Shown here: in pieces, positions 10,500 to 21,982 of the stretch
Layout: the number at the start of each line of letters is the position of its first letter
How positions within the stretch are numbered: the stretch's first letter is position 1
Assembly (NCBI RefSeq): GCF_030272615.1
Contig: NC_081409.1
Location: 613,598,755-613,662,754, forward strand
Direction of reading: 5' to 3'
Origin: Cryptomeria japonica
Taxonomy: Eukaryota; Streptophyta; Pinopsida; Cupressales; Cupressaceae
Length of the DNA: 64,000 nucleotides
Notes under the pieces: generated by a model
What the model was told of the DNA's origin: nothing
Seen by the model: the letters and a program-made list of their open reading frames with translations, nothing else
Database searches by the model: none
Made by a program: the position numbers and the translations under genes

Positions 10500-12640
10500 T
10501 ACCATCGAGACCTCAGTGGTAAAGTGTGTCAGCAGTTAGGGTATAATAGGTTGCTTGATGAATAAATTTTTGTTTTTGTTTCTAGATAGATCTTATGGAA
10601 TGGTATTATCTTTAAGGTAGGTGTTGTCCTTTCCATAGAGGGGTGAGTCAGAATCAACTATGTGGCATATAACTTGGGATTTCAAATTGTCATAGGCAGG
10701 GGAAAATAATTGCTCCACCAGGAATTCATAACAACTATGTTTGTTTGGTATTTGCAGGAGTGAGGCAATGGTTTCCATTACGTCTATAACTTTATTATCT
10801 AGCCTTGGAATCTGTTCAAATTTGATGTCCACAAAGTACCTCTTGATGTCATCCACCATTCTCTTGTATAGAATCAACTTTTTATCCTTTGTTTGATAAT
10901 CATCATTAACCTAATTAATGACCAATTGGGACTCTCCAAATAATTTCAACTCAGTGATCTTCCATTCTATGGCCACTTTGATGCTTGTCATGAGAGCTTT
11001 GTACCCAGCTATGTTATTTATGCAAGGAAACATCAATCTGTAAGATCTTGGAATAGTGTGTCCTACTAGAGTGATGAAAAGAATACCTAAACCAGATCCA
11101 TCCTATGTGTATGATCCATCAAAGTATAAAACCCATTGTTGTGTTGTGACTATCAAGACATCTATGTCTGGAAATTCAAAATACATTGGATGATTGTCTT
11201 GTAATGGTATTTCTACTAATCGATCTATAGTAGCTTGACCTTTGATTGCTCTTCTGTCTATGTACTAAATGTCAAATTTTGTCAAAATCATCACCCATTT
11301 AGCTAGTCTTCCTATTAAAGAAGATTTGTTGAGTAGATACTTTAATGGGTCTATTTTTTATATTAGCTTGATTGCGTGAGCTAGCATATAGTGTTGAAAC
11401 TTTTGGGAAGCAAACACCATAGCCAAACAAGATTTTTCAATGAAGGTATAGTTGAGCTCATATCCTTGCAATGATTTGCTAATATAGTAGATCACTCTTT
11501 CTTTTCCAGTTGAATCTTCTTGTGTTAATAAAGCTCCTAAAGATATGTTTGTGGCTGATATGTAAAGAAGTAGAGTTTTTTCTACGATCGGTGGAACCAA
11601 TATGGGTGGATTCATCACATACTTTTTTAATTGGTGGAATGATTCTTCACATTTATCCTCCCATTTGAAAGGAACATTCTTATGTAGTAGATGAGTGAAT
11701 GAAAGGCACTTGTCAGCTAGTTGAGCAATGAATCTTTTGATGGATTGTATTTGTCCTTGTAGAGATCTTAATTGGTTGACATTTCTAAGAGTTGGCATCT
11801 CCATGATTTCTTGTACCTTTGTAAGATCTACCTCAATTCCCTTTTCTGATACTATGTATCCCAATAGTTTGATGGATGTTACACCGAAGAGACACTTTTT
11901 GGGGTTCAAACACACATTGAATTGTTCTAGCCTCTAAAATATTTTGTCCAAAATCTTTAGATTTCCTTCTCTTGTAAATGATTGGGCCAATAGGTCATCT
12001 ACATATTCTTCCATGAATGTGTGCATCATATCAAAAAATATTATGGTCATTGCTCATTGATAGGTCGCTCCTGCATTCTTTAAGCTGAAAGGCATGGCAG
12101 TCTAGAAGTAGGTACCCCGTGGACATGTGAATGTTTTTTTAGCTTGGTCTTCTGGTGCTATTTTGATTTGATTGTAGCCCAAGAAACCATCCATAAGTGA
12201 TAACATAGCATGTCCTACTATTAGATCTACAATTGTGTTGATGCTGGGTAAAAGAAAGTTGTCTTTAGGGAAAACCTTGTTCAGATCTCCTGATACTTTT
12301 TCCTGGTTTTGAAATAGGTATTATGTTGGAGATCCACTCTGCATAGTCAATTGGTCAGATGAAACTGGCATCCAGTAGTTTCTTTAGTTCTACTTTGACT
12401 AGCAATGCCACATGTGGATTCATTTTTCTTATCTTTTGCTTGATAGGCTTAGCCCCTAGAGTTATGGATAAATGATGCATGATCAAATCTAGATCTATTC
12501 CCAGCATATTTGCATAGGAACAAGCAAAGCTAATTTTCTTCTCTTTGAAAAACCTTGTGAAATTGGGTTTCTCTTGATTTGTCAAGGATGTTGCCGAGTG
12601 TAATGTCTTTGTTGTCTATGTTGTGCCAACATTTATTGAT
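10500..12640 (-). pseudogene. Gypsy-1 reverse transcriptase and two RNase H domains
   Basis: RT starts near 12600 with DLIMHHLSITLGAKPIKQK and IDYAEWISNIIPISK. The active site is intact as EEYVDDLLAQSF near 12010. The Ty3 RNase H region is 11915-11358 (CLNPKKCLFG, LLGYIVSEKGIEVD, AMVFASQKFQHYML). A second, archaeal-type RNase H follows with YFDGSYT near 11120 and ends with FEQIPRLDNKVIDVM at 10820. Its usual AEYEA motif has become GYKA, losing the catalytic Glu. The dual RNase H is characteristic of the Tat clade. Several stops are present. Confidence 0.85.
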
Positions 12641-13160
12641 TGTGTTGGCTCAATCAATATTTGTGATCTCTCCTGATAGTTTTTAGGAAGAGTGTCAAGT
12701 CTTTCATTTGAAAGTGCCTCAAAGAGGTTTCATCATTGGATACATCCTTTCTTTTTACTTTTTGTGATCTAATACTACCATTAGATGGTTTTCACCATTA
12801 GATCCCTTTTGTGTTTTATTTATTTTGCGACTGAAAGACTTGGCACCCCCTGGTTGAAGATATCATTATGAGTTTCACTAGTGGATCATGTTTTAGGGTT
12901 TACTAAATAGAGGTAATGGACAATAGTGTCATCATCTAGGAAGATAGGTATATTGAGTTGTTTAGGTTGTTCCCAATCTATGAGTTCAATATGTACGAGG
13001 GGTAAGGAATCATTAGGTGGATTAAGGTCTAATGTTGTAAGGTTCATGATAGAGACATTATCAAAGTTATTAATAATATCAAGGCCTATGATGGTACTCT
13101 CCTTGAGATTTCCCAATTCATATCAGATCTGCTCGTTCTCACTAGCACCATAGATATGTT
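12641..13160 (-). pseudogene. Gypsy-1 segment between protease and RT
   Basis: A 76-codon open stretch (13116-12886, starting MGNLKESTIIGLDIINNF) and broken frames fill the gap before RT. The upstream continuation lies across C2, at 19934-20592. No catalytic motif is seen. The ATGTT just left of C2 (13156-13160) is the target duplication. Confidence 0.6.
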
Positions 13161-14054
13161 TGTTGGCAATTGACACTCATTAGAATCACATGTTGTCATT
13201 GATGGCAACAAGATTCTATTTAAGGCATATACCGACACTTGGAGGCATACACCGACAGATACTGACATTGAGTATTCAGGGTCATCACTAACACCGGCAT
13301 AGGCACCGACATCCAGCATTTCAATGAAGCTGACAGGAGTTTGGATCTGAAAGGTTTTTATATAAAATCATTTTGTAATTATTGTATTGGGCTGACATTT
13401 TATATCTTTTGTAATGTAAGCCGACATAAGGCATATTGTTTGTAAGGGTATATAAGTCAATTTGTTAGGTCATTTTGAAGATAGTGAGATAGGAGAAGAA
13501 TAACGAAACTGTGTGATACGAAGGATATGTATATAGATCATTTGTACGCAAATGTAATATTATGATATAATGATAGATGGCTGTAAAAAATTCTTAGAGG
13601 AAGAGGAGATACTGGTAGAAGGTTCAGGGTTTATGAACTGGTACAAAACAAAACTTTAATTGGAACTCTTTTTGGCATTGCAGATGCATTTTGTGAGTTC
13701 ACTAGTACTGTTTTATTTCAGTAGAAGCTTGTAGTCAGTGAGACTCTTTTGTGTTGATTAGTGTGCCTTCCTACATGTGGAGGCCCCCATGCTATGTAAT
13801 ATCTTTCATATGTCTAGTGAATTGATATTGTGGGTCACAAATCCCACCGTGGTTTTTCCTCTTTGAGGTTTTCCATATATAAATTATGTGTGTTATGGTG
13901 TTCATTCATGTGGCTGGTTTATTTGGTTCATGTTATATGTTTCTTCATTTACCCGTTTATATGTGTATGTTATAAAAGGTTGCAATCTTGTGTTACTATA
14001 AGAACACTAATTCACCCCCCCTCTCAATGTTCTTTGGTTCATTGTATTCCAACA
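13161..14054 (+). repeat. C2 5' LTR (894 bp)
   Basis: It starts TGTTGGCAATTGACACTC and ends ATTCCAACA before the primer site. Near the 3' end are CCCACCGTGGTTTTTCC (from 13842) and TTCACCCCCCCTCTCAATG (from 14011), both shared with other Copia-type LTRs here. A TATATAAG motif lies near 13450. Confidence 0.92.
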
Positions 14055-14055
14055 A

Positions 14056-14072
14056 TTGGTATCAGTGCTTGG
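14056..14072 (+). promoter_or_regulatory. C2 primer binding site
   Basis: TTGGTATCAGTGCTTGG begins one base after the LTR. It is the tRNA-Met-type site with one changed base (GTG for GAG). Confidence 0.85.
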
Positions 14073-14128
14073 TACCTCGAGGGAAGTTTAACAACTTGAG
14101 GAAGATCCTAAAACTAGAATCATTGAAC

Positions 14129-15241
14129 ATGGCTATGGAGAAGCAACTTGAGATGGCCCTTGAGGACTATGATGCTGAAAGGATGAAGAACCTGAAATTG
14201 CCAAATGAACTGAATTTTGCTAATGAAATCATTCTTATTTTGTAAGAAAGGTTATCATCTGCTCAAGCTAAGAGAAAGGAACTTTTGCAAAACTAGGATG
14301 ATGAAGAGAAAAATGCACTTAAGGAACAATGTCAAAAGTTAAGTCAAGAAAACATGCTCATGAAGAATGAAATACAAGACCTGACTATGAGGTTATCAAA
14401 AGACATTAAGGACAGAAAGAAAAAGGAAGAAAAACTTGTTATATCTTTTAAGAACAAATTTGATGAATGTGGCAGATTGACTCATGAGAATAATTTATTG
14501 AGAACTGATTTGGTACACTCCTGGAATAATGAACAAGAGCTTGAAAGACAAATAAAAAACTTTGAGAGATGATCTAACTATTGCAAGTGAGTATAAAGAA
14601 AAATTTAGGATTAGTGATGCACATTTGGATGATTTATTGAAAAGACAAAGGTAGAGTGAAGATTCCAGAGGACTTGGATTTGTACAAGGTGAAAGCTCTG
14701 GTACTATAAATGAAGATTGGACAACTAGTATGCAGATTTCATCAGAATAGAGGAAAATGATAAGGAAATCTAATGCTCACAAATTCAATGGTAGATGTTC
14801 TGTTTGTAATAAATTTGGGCATATGGCTAGACAATGTAGAAATAGAGAAAATCAAAACTACAATTCAATTCCTGGTCAATGCACAAATTGCAAGAAATAT
14901 GGTCATCAATCAAAAGATTGCAGGATGAATATTAAATATCATGCTTGTGGAAAGTTTGGTCATTTGGCTAATCAATGTAGGTCAAGGAATGACACCAGAT
15001 ATGTCAAAGCAAGTCAAAAGAACAATGTTACATGTTATGCATGTAACAAAATACATCATATTGCTAAGTACTACAAAAGGAAGTCTACACCGGTTAGCAA
15101 TGATAAAGAAAATGAGAAAGGAAAGAAGAAGGTAGATGAAATACAAGAAGATCACACCAAGAGATGGGTTAGAAAATATGAAGAACCATGTGGAGATGCA
15201 ACTACACTGGTAACTGCACCTGTAACTCCACTGTTAGACTA
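14129..15241 (+). pseudogene. C2 gag: coiled coil plus four zinc knuckles
   Basis: The chosen ATG (14129) gives MAMEKQLEMALEDYDAERMK. The first 150 codons are Glu/Lys/Leu-rich with heptad-like spacing, matching the C3 gag start. A stop at about 14243 and another at 14572 interrupt it, and the zinc-knuckle part (14757-15241) is in a shifted frame. Its four units are CSVCNKFGHMARQC, CTNCKKYGHQSKDC, HACGKFGHLANQC and CYACNKIHHIAKYY. The first two are complete CX2CX4HX4C knuckles. The third lost its first Cys and the fourth is degenerate. A basic, Lys-rich tail ends at TAG 15241. The role is RNA packaging and particle formation. Confidence 0.85.
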
Positions 15242-15453
15242 GAGCACTCCTGCACCAATAGGAAATTCAACTGGTAAATAATGCATATGCCTTAGGGGTT
15301 GGAAAACTCATTACAAATCTTGCATATTCCCCGGAAGAGATCTGGAAGAGACCTGAAGAGTGGTATTGATCATTAATGGAGGTTTATCTGGCATGAAACT
15401 GTGAAACCAATATCTGGTAGGGCACATCACTATGTATTTATGTTAGTGATGAA

Positions 15454-15480
15454 TTAGGGTTTACTCGCTGATAAAGAGGG
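15454..15480 (+). promoter_or_regulatory. Telobox and TATA-like block upstream of C2 ORF2
   Basis: TTAGGGTTT at 15454-15462 is followed by GATAAAGAGGG at 15470-15480 and, further on, CTCATTTTCACTCACC. C1 and C3 have the same order at matching positions. The ORF2 ATG is about 170-190 bases downstream, across a 5'-leader-like stretch without an open frame. Function as an internal promoter is inferred. Confidence 0.5.
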
Positions 15481-15649
15481 AAAATGGACTCATTTTCACT
15501 CACCCAACACTCGAGTAAACTAGAGCAAAGCAGAGGTGAATCATAGGTGATCAAGAGAAAGTAAAGGCATTCCAACAAATTTCTAGCAATCATCTGAGAA
15601 GTAATCAAAACCCTTCAACTGGTGATTATTATCCATGTATTTCTTTGAA

Positions 15650-18600
15650 ATGGCATCCAGATCATCATCTTCTCCTACTTTCATTGCGAATCCCACTATT
15701 GTTGAGGTCAAGGATAGGCTTAGGCCTGTTTTCAAGGAAGTTCCCCAAATTGCTATGAAGGAAGATTCTACTAGCACATTTTCGAGGGTTCCAAATGGCA
15801 TGGTTTATATAGAAGATGTCAGAGCCTATATTCATTGCACCTTTGAGGACCTAGGTACTGAGGAAATCAAGGGGATGTATCAATCTATGATACTAGGAAA
15901 TTCTAATACTATCAAACCAAAATATCAAATCATTGAGGATCTAGGGTTAACCGAAATCTTATACATTCTGGAATTCAAGGATGAAGTGATCAGATATGTT
16001 CTGAGAAGGGTCCATAATGAATTTATCTAGCTGGACAGGCACCATATGATTACCAAAGAAGCTATTCAAGTAGTCACTAGCTTACCTAAAGTTGGATAGG
16101 AACCAAGAAAGAAAATTTCCACCACTGTGGTTGAGAATCTTACCGGCGCAACCCATGATGGAAGATCTATGAGGGTCAACACCATCAAAGATTGATGTGA
16201 AATTTTCCAGCATGATAATCAGCTACAAGGTAACTCAATCAAGGTGATTGAACTCTATTGTTAGTTCCTTTATCCATGTTTCTTATGAGATGATAAAGAA
16301 TAATGAAAAGTATGATTTGTGTGAATGGCCGAGGAGTGAGTTAATGATTAATCTTGGCAAAAATAAATGGGTTAAGAAAGGAACTTTCAGGTTTGGCAAT
16401 CTTATTGTCTGCTTGAAGTTATACTTCATGAATGAGCTACCAGGTTTGGGAAAGAAGCATTGGGAACATGACATACTGGTAGGTATGCAAATCAAAGAAG
16501 TAATCACTGGTCTTGGTAGTAATAGGGATGATAAGCTATGGGGCTATTTCAAAACTTTTCAGGAGAACATGAGACTGAGGGAAAGAATTTCCAAGAACAC
16601 TATGGAGAAATACTCCACTAATATTTGCTTTATGGTCAAAACAAATGAGACACTGATGGAAGTAGTGAAACCTACAACTATATGGCTTACTGAATTAGGT
16701 TATGAGGTAGATGACAACATTTTGGAGTTATATGCTAAAATGTTGATTGATGCTCCTTTGGATGATAAGGCTAAACACTTTGGCACTGCATATGAAAAGA
16801 CTTTTGAAGTTAAAGCTAGTTTCAACTAGAAAAGAAGAGAAAATAAGATAGAAAAGATGTTTGCATTTGTTAAAGATGTAATGCACATGATAGATACAGA
16901 ATCAGGTTCTGGATCTCAACCGATAGATCAACTGATATCAGCTAGTGCTCCTAAGGTGAAGAAGCTTGACACTTTTATTTCTTCTATCACTTTTGATTTT
17001 GATCCAGAGGATAATTAACCTTTTGCATTTAGAAGGGTACAGAGGAAGAAAAATGACAAGCCTCCAATGGAGGAGAAGAAGGTGGAACCTAGGAGGAAGC
17101 AAGCTACAAAGGTAACAACTGCATCCACACCTCCAGTAAGGAAACCTACTTAGAAGAGGCAGCCTAGTCCATTTGCTCCTTCAACTCCTAGCAAGAAGAA
17201 AAAGAGTGATGAAGCGACTGAATCTGGTAAAATAACTTGTGCTGAGTTAATTGATGAAATAACTAAACATGGAATGTTGAAAAATGTGTCAAAATTCGAT
17301 GAAGATTTAGAAGATAATGAGAAAAATGAAATAGAAGAAGCAATCTTGTTATATCTAGACATATATAAGAAGGCTTTGGTAGACATTTTGAAAGAAATTC
17401 CTTTATCATTGTACAATAAGTTAGATGCAAGGAGATTATATGAAATTAGAAGGGACAGGGAAATCAAGGAAGTTAAACTTTTGAATATGTGTGGCTCTAT
17501 ATATAATGAGGAAATGAAAAGATGTATAGATGTTGCTAATAGAACAGTCTTTAGTAGCAAAAACTAGTAAATAGGCCTAATCATGGGTAGAGTAAATGAG
17601 CTAGTAAATGAGACCAGAGATGGTTGGACCAAATTCTTCCAAAAGAATCCTGATTTTCTCACCTCTCAAGAAGAATTTGCTAAAGCAACGACTCCCACCA
17701 TTCTGGACAAATTTAAATGGAAAGGAATTTTAGGAAGTTTAGTTCAAATTTTGAGTGAACCGATAGTTAAACCCAAAAGTGATGAGAGTGTACAGACTAA
17801 ACTAGCAGAGACTACATTTGTGCAGTCTAGGCAAGATAATATAGATAATGTATAGGTTATAGATAATATTATGGACAATACTCCATTGGCAGTAACTGAT
17901 ACTACACCAAGTGGCGAAGCCACCGGTGCATTAGAGGAGGAGAAAAGAGATTCCCCAGTAGAGGATAAGGAAGATAAGGAAAAGGAGACTGAACCAACAG
18001 CTGTTTCCCCTACAAAATATTTGGCAATTGACACTTCTCAAGTTGAGAAGAAATTAATTACAAAGATGAGTCCCACAGAGCTAATGATGATGGCTACTCA
18101 GAAGCTAATGAAGGAGGGATTTGTAGACAAAGGAATAATAGATCAATCAATAATAGTTTTGCATAGATTGATTCCTGATTGTATGATTGAAAATGAAGCA
18201 AGCCCTTCTGGCAAGCTTAAGGTATTAATAGAACACGTATATAAAAACTTTTAGTCATTGCAGTAGATTTTAGACAAGAAAGCACTTGAAAGATTTACTT
18301 TGGCCAAGAAAGCAACTTTTGACTAGATTATTGAGACAGAGAAGAAGAAGGTTGAAGAGAAACTTGTACTCATTGAAAATTCTTTGAAACAATGTACTAA
18401 CATCTACAGGGTCTATTGTAATATTCAAATTCTTATAGCTAATGTAGATCAGAGGTTAAAGGAACTACATGAAAAGATAGCTAATATTGCCAATTCTTTT
18501 GATGGACAAATTTTGACCTTGGAGAACCAAGTTTTTTCTTTTGAAAAGGAAAGAGACAAGATCATTCAGAGAGCAAGGAGTCTTAGGGGTTTGGTGAGTC

Positions 18601-18783
18601 CAAGATTGGATTCACTCGGTGTACATAAGAGAGAATGTATGGATATGCTTGAAAAACAAACACCGACAGAAGTCATTGAGAAAGAAACACTAGCACATTT
18701 ACTGAGTGGACTTGTATCCATATCTGAGACATTCAAAACTGGCTAGGATACCTATGTACAATTACTAGAGAAAGCTTACACAT
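15650..18783 (+). pseudogene. C2 ORF2 (about 1,040 codons, unknown family)
   Basis: The start is MASRSSSSPTF at 15650, matching MASGSAP in C1 and MAYASHS in C3. The first 127 codons (to 16030) hold YIEDVRAYIHCT and KPKYQIIEDLG. After a stop and one frameshift near 16150-16250, a single frame runs to about 18780, broken only by stops. The segment 16248-16829 has LMINLGKNKW, FRFGNLIVCLKLYFMN and a KYSTNICFMVKTNETLMEVV helix-like region. A Lys/Glu-rich linker follows, then open stretches at 17274-17567, 17583-17855 and 17871-18254. The last, 18384-18746, looks coiled-coil (VDQRLKELHEKIANIANSF). C3 ORF2 has the same lengths and order. It is not pol. I do not know its function. Confidence 0.7.
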
Positions 18784-19023
18784 AAATTTTGAGATTGGTC
18801 AAGCTCCGATAAAGTATCTATAATTATTCTTTAATTCTTTCACTGGTCTTTGGCATTGATGCCAAAGGGGGAGTATATGTATGTGAAAAATATGTATGTA
18901 ATCCTAAGGGGAGAGTAGGCAGAGTATATTTCTGACAGGGTCAATCAGCTTAGGGGGGCATGATTAATTTTTCAGTTGAACTGGCAGGGAATCCATTTTT
19001 CACATGAGTGTTGCCATCAATGC

Positions 19024-19036
19024 CAAAGGGGGAGAT
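19024..19036 (+). promoter_or_regulatory. C2 polypurine tract
   Basis: CAAAGGGGGAGAT lies directly before the 3' LTR, as in the Copia element at 33405-33417. Confidence 0.85.
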
Positions 19037-19933
19037 TGTTGGCAATTGACACCCATTGGAATCATATTTTTTCATTGATGGCAACAAGATTCTATTGAAG
19101 GCATATACCGACACTTGGAGGCATACACTGGCAGATACTGGCATTGAGTATTCAGGGTCATCACCGACACTGATACCCAACATTTCAATGAAGCCAACAT
19201 CAGTCTGGATCTAAAAGGTTTTATTGTAAAATAATTTTGTAATTATTGTATTGGACCAACATTGTATAACTTTTGTAATGCAAGCTGACATAAGGCATAT
19301 TGTTTTTAAGGGTATATAAGTCAATTTGTTAGGTCATTTTGAAGATAGTGAGAGAGGAGAAGAATAGCAGAACTATGTAATGTGAAGGATATGTATATAG
19401 ATAATTTGTATGTGAATGTAATATCATGATATGATCAGTAGATGGTTGTAAATCATTCTTAGAGGAAGAGGATATATTGTTACAAGGTTCAGGGTTTATG
19501 AACCGGTACAAAACAAAGCTTTAACCGGAATTTTTTTTGGCATTGTAGATGCATTTTGTGACTTCACCAATACTATTTTATTTTAGCAAAAGCTTGTAGT
19601 CAGTGAGACTCTTTTGTGTTGAGCAGTGTTCTCTAGGCAGTGTGCCTTCCTGCATGTGCAGGCCCCCATGCTATGTAATATATTTCATATGGCCAGTGAA
19701 TTGATATTGTGTGTCACAAATCCCACCGTGGTTTTTCCTCTTTGAGGTTTTCCACGTATAAATTCTATGTTATATGGTGTTCATTCATGTAGATAGTTTA
19801 TTTGGTTCATGTTATATGTTTCTTCATTTACCGATTTATATTTGTATGTTTAAAAAGGTTAAAATCTTGTGTTATCGACAGAACATTGATTCACCCCCCC
19901 TCTCAGGGTTCTTTGGTTCATTGTATTCCAATA
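19037..19933 (+). repeat. C2 3' LTR (897 bp)
   Basis: It is collinear with 13161-14054, with scattered substitutions, many C/T or G/A. It ends ATTCCAATA before the target duplication ATGTT. An additional TGTTCTCTAGGCAG stretch near 19626 is absent from the 5' LTR. Confidence 0.92.
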
Positions 19934-20592
19934 ATGTTCTGGTCTAAATTCAAATGGTCGAGACCCTGAGCCTTCTCCTTCAGAGAGTATGGGAGTATAT
20001 GTATGAACTACATCTATATCAATGTCTTTAGTTACATCAGAACAAGTATCCCATTCCCATTCATTTGAGTCTGTGCTAGACCTATCTTGTAGTTTACGGA
20101 ATTGCTCATAGAAATTTTGAGTTGCTTCTTCTTTTCTGATGGCAAAATCTATTTGTTATTGTATGCATTCCTCATATTGCTTCTTTTGGATTTCTTTTTT
20201 CTTCTCTTATTGTCATTCTATTTCCCAATTTTGTTATTTTCGTCATACAGTTTCTTATTGTTGATTTTTTCCATGCAAATTTTGGTTGCCGATTTTGTTA
20301 CCATGCAGATTCTTATTGTCAATTTTGTTGATCAAGTTGATGTTGATGTTGTCCATATCCTAGTCTAGATTTATTCTTGGCCAGTTGTGAGTATATTTAA
20401 ATTTTTTCTATGATACCCTCTTATCATTTTTTGATAGGACCTTTTCCTGTGTATCCCATCCTTTTCATGATTCTGAATCTGTTGCCATATTTCTCTGTTG
20501 GGATGGTAACACTTTACATTGTTTCTCTTGTGTCTTCATCATCCTTATACAACCAATTCAAGATATCCTTGTGTAATGCCACCAAAATTTAA
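19934..20592 (-). pseudogene. Gypsy-1 glycine-rich linker domain
   Basis: The minus strand from 20592 reads DILNWLYKDDEDTRE, then FRIMKRMGYTGKGPI, and later DSNEWEWDTCSD. Gypsy-3 has the equivalent segment at 44330-43989 (DVTSWLYWEDDEE, DKIRYKGHNLGLEEKGI). It lies between protease and RT and resembles a G-patch-like linker seen in related plant elements. The match joins this piece to the RT at 13160 and the protease at 41550-42307. Confidence 0.7.
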
Positions 20593-20634
20593 TGGTGGGT
20601 GAAAGATGTGTGAATAAGAGATCAAGAGGAAAAC

Positions 20635-21808
20635 TATTGGCCATTTGGTCAAATTGATTATGTGCTATATTGATGTTTTGTCATTGATTCTAACACTAGT
20701 TGTTTCGATGCTTTACTGACACCCTTCTGGTCCTAGTAGGTTGAGTGGTTTTTGGTTAACTTAGATCCGGCATGATCTGATAGGCTCCAGTATAGTCTGG
20801 TGATGGAATTGGTTTATTCATGATACTTATACTCATATTTGGTCAGTTGGTTTTTGGTCTAGAGATTAGATGCTATTTTGCTTTCTTATAAGATTTGTTT
20901 CTGGTTCCGGCGAGGGTTTCACTGACATAATGTTTGATGGGTATCTTTGATGAATTGCATAAGTAATGTTGGCACAAGTTATGATGGAGTTTTAGGATGT
21001 TGTTGGTGATCATGTTTGACACTTGGCCATGGTTGGAGATCATTGTTGAAGCATATGGACCTATACTTGGTCCCAGTTGATCTAGGTTATGGACCGACTT
21101 TAATGTAACGTGTGGATAGGACCTATTGATGTATGTCTAGGATGTCTTATATGTTGATATTATTTGTTCAGTCTAAGGCCAACATGGTTTTAATTATGTA
21201 ATTGGTTTATTATCTAGTGGTTGACTTGATTTTTTATGGTCGATGGTTTTGTATATATAGATGTAAGATCTCATTGTAGACCATCATGGTGAATGAAAAA
21301 GGTCATGGTCAAGGAATGTAATGTGTGAATAATGTAACATCACTCAGGAAGTGGAGCTAGTCAATCATTGGAGACTGAATTAGGTTTATGTAAGAGGTTT
21401 TAGTCCTCTAGTATTGAGCTTAACTGGAATTGTACTCAGGCATAGGAGATGCTATCTTTTGCAGTCCAACACTCCTCCGGATTGTAGTCTAGATTTATAT
21501 GTGGTTAGTGAAGCTCCTTTTGTGATGAGCAGTGCACTCTAGGATGTTGGCCTTCTTGCAAGTGTAGGACCCTCAATTGTAATTCACATAGTTACTATAA
21601 AAGTATTATCTGGTTGTGGGTAGGCTTCCCACCGTGGTGTTAAGTGGATGGCTTTTACTCTATGATTATTGTTTATGCTTAATTGGTTTAACTAATTTGG
21701 GTTCCAGTATTAAAGTTTAAATTGCTAATGGTTCCTATAATTTGTGACAAATGATTCACCCCCCCCCCCCTCTCTCAGTTGTCTTTTAGTTATTTGAACT
21801 GTCTAACA
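20635..21808 (+). repeat. Array LTR A (1,174 bp)
   Basis: It starts TATTGGCCATTTGGTCAA (TG changed to TA) and ends CTGTCTAACA. It carries TATATATAG near 21250 and a poly-C CACCCCCCCCCC tract near 21755. It lacks the GTGGTTTTTCCC to TTTTCCACG block kept in LTR B, having a short deletion near 21630. Confidence 0.88.
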
Positions 21809-21982
21809 AGATATTGATGTGAAAAAGAAAAAGAAAGGGAGAGAGATATTGACAAGAGAAAAATTCAGAGCTATATGTGGGAATTTGTTGGGTGTCTTCC
21901 ATAGGGGGAGACTTCTTTGGCATTTCTTGGTACTTAGATGTTTTTCACATCTAGTGTTGCCATCAATGCCAAAGGGGGAGAT
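21809..21982 (+). other. Array spacer 1 (174 bp)
   Basis: It begins AGATATTGATGTGAAAAAG directly after LTR A and ends in CCAAAGGGGGAGAT, a polypurine tract, before LTR B. No primer site is present. It is the 3' internal remnant of the parent element. Confidence 0.85.

Larger units (their letters stand above)
13161..19933 (+). mobile_element. C2: complete pol-less LTR element with second ORF, 6,773 bp
   Basis: Two LTRs (894 and 897 bp) flank 4,982 bp. ATGTT stands directly on both sides (13156-13160 and 19934-19938), so both ends are certain. Internal order is primer site (14056), gag with four zinc knuckles (14129-15241), telobox/TATA block (15454-15480), ORF2 (15650 to about 18780) and polypurine tract (19024-19036). 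No protease, integrase, RT or RNase H motif is present in any frame I read. The element must have used enzymes from elsewhere. It sits in Gypsy-1. The 3' LTR ends TA, not CA. Confidence 0.92.

Noticed and set aside
15650-18783. ORF2 as an envelope-like or movement-type protein.
   Set aside because: No signal peptide or clear membrane segment is seen, and the protein is charged and coiled-coil-like. Nothing supports an envelope role.
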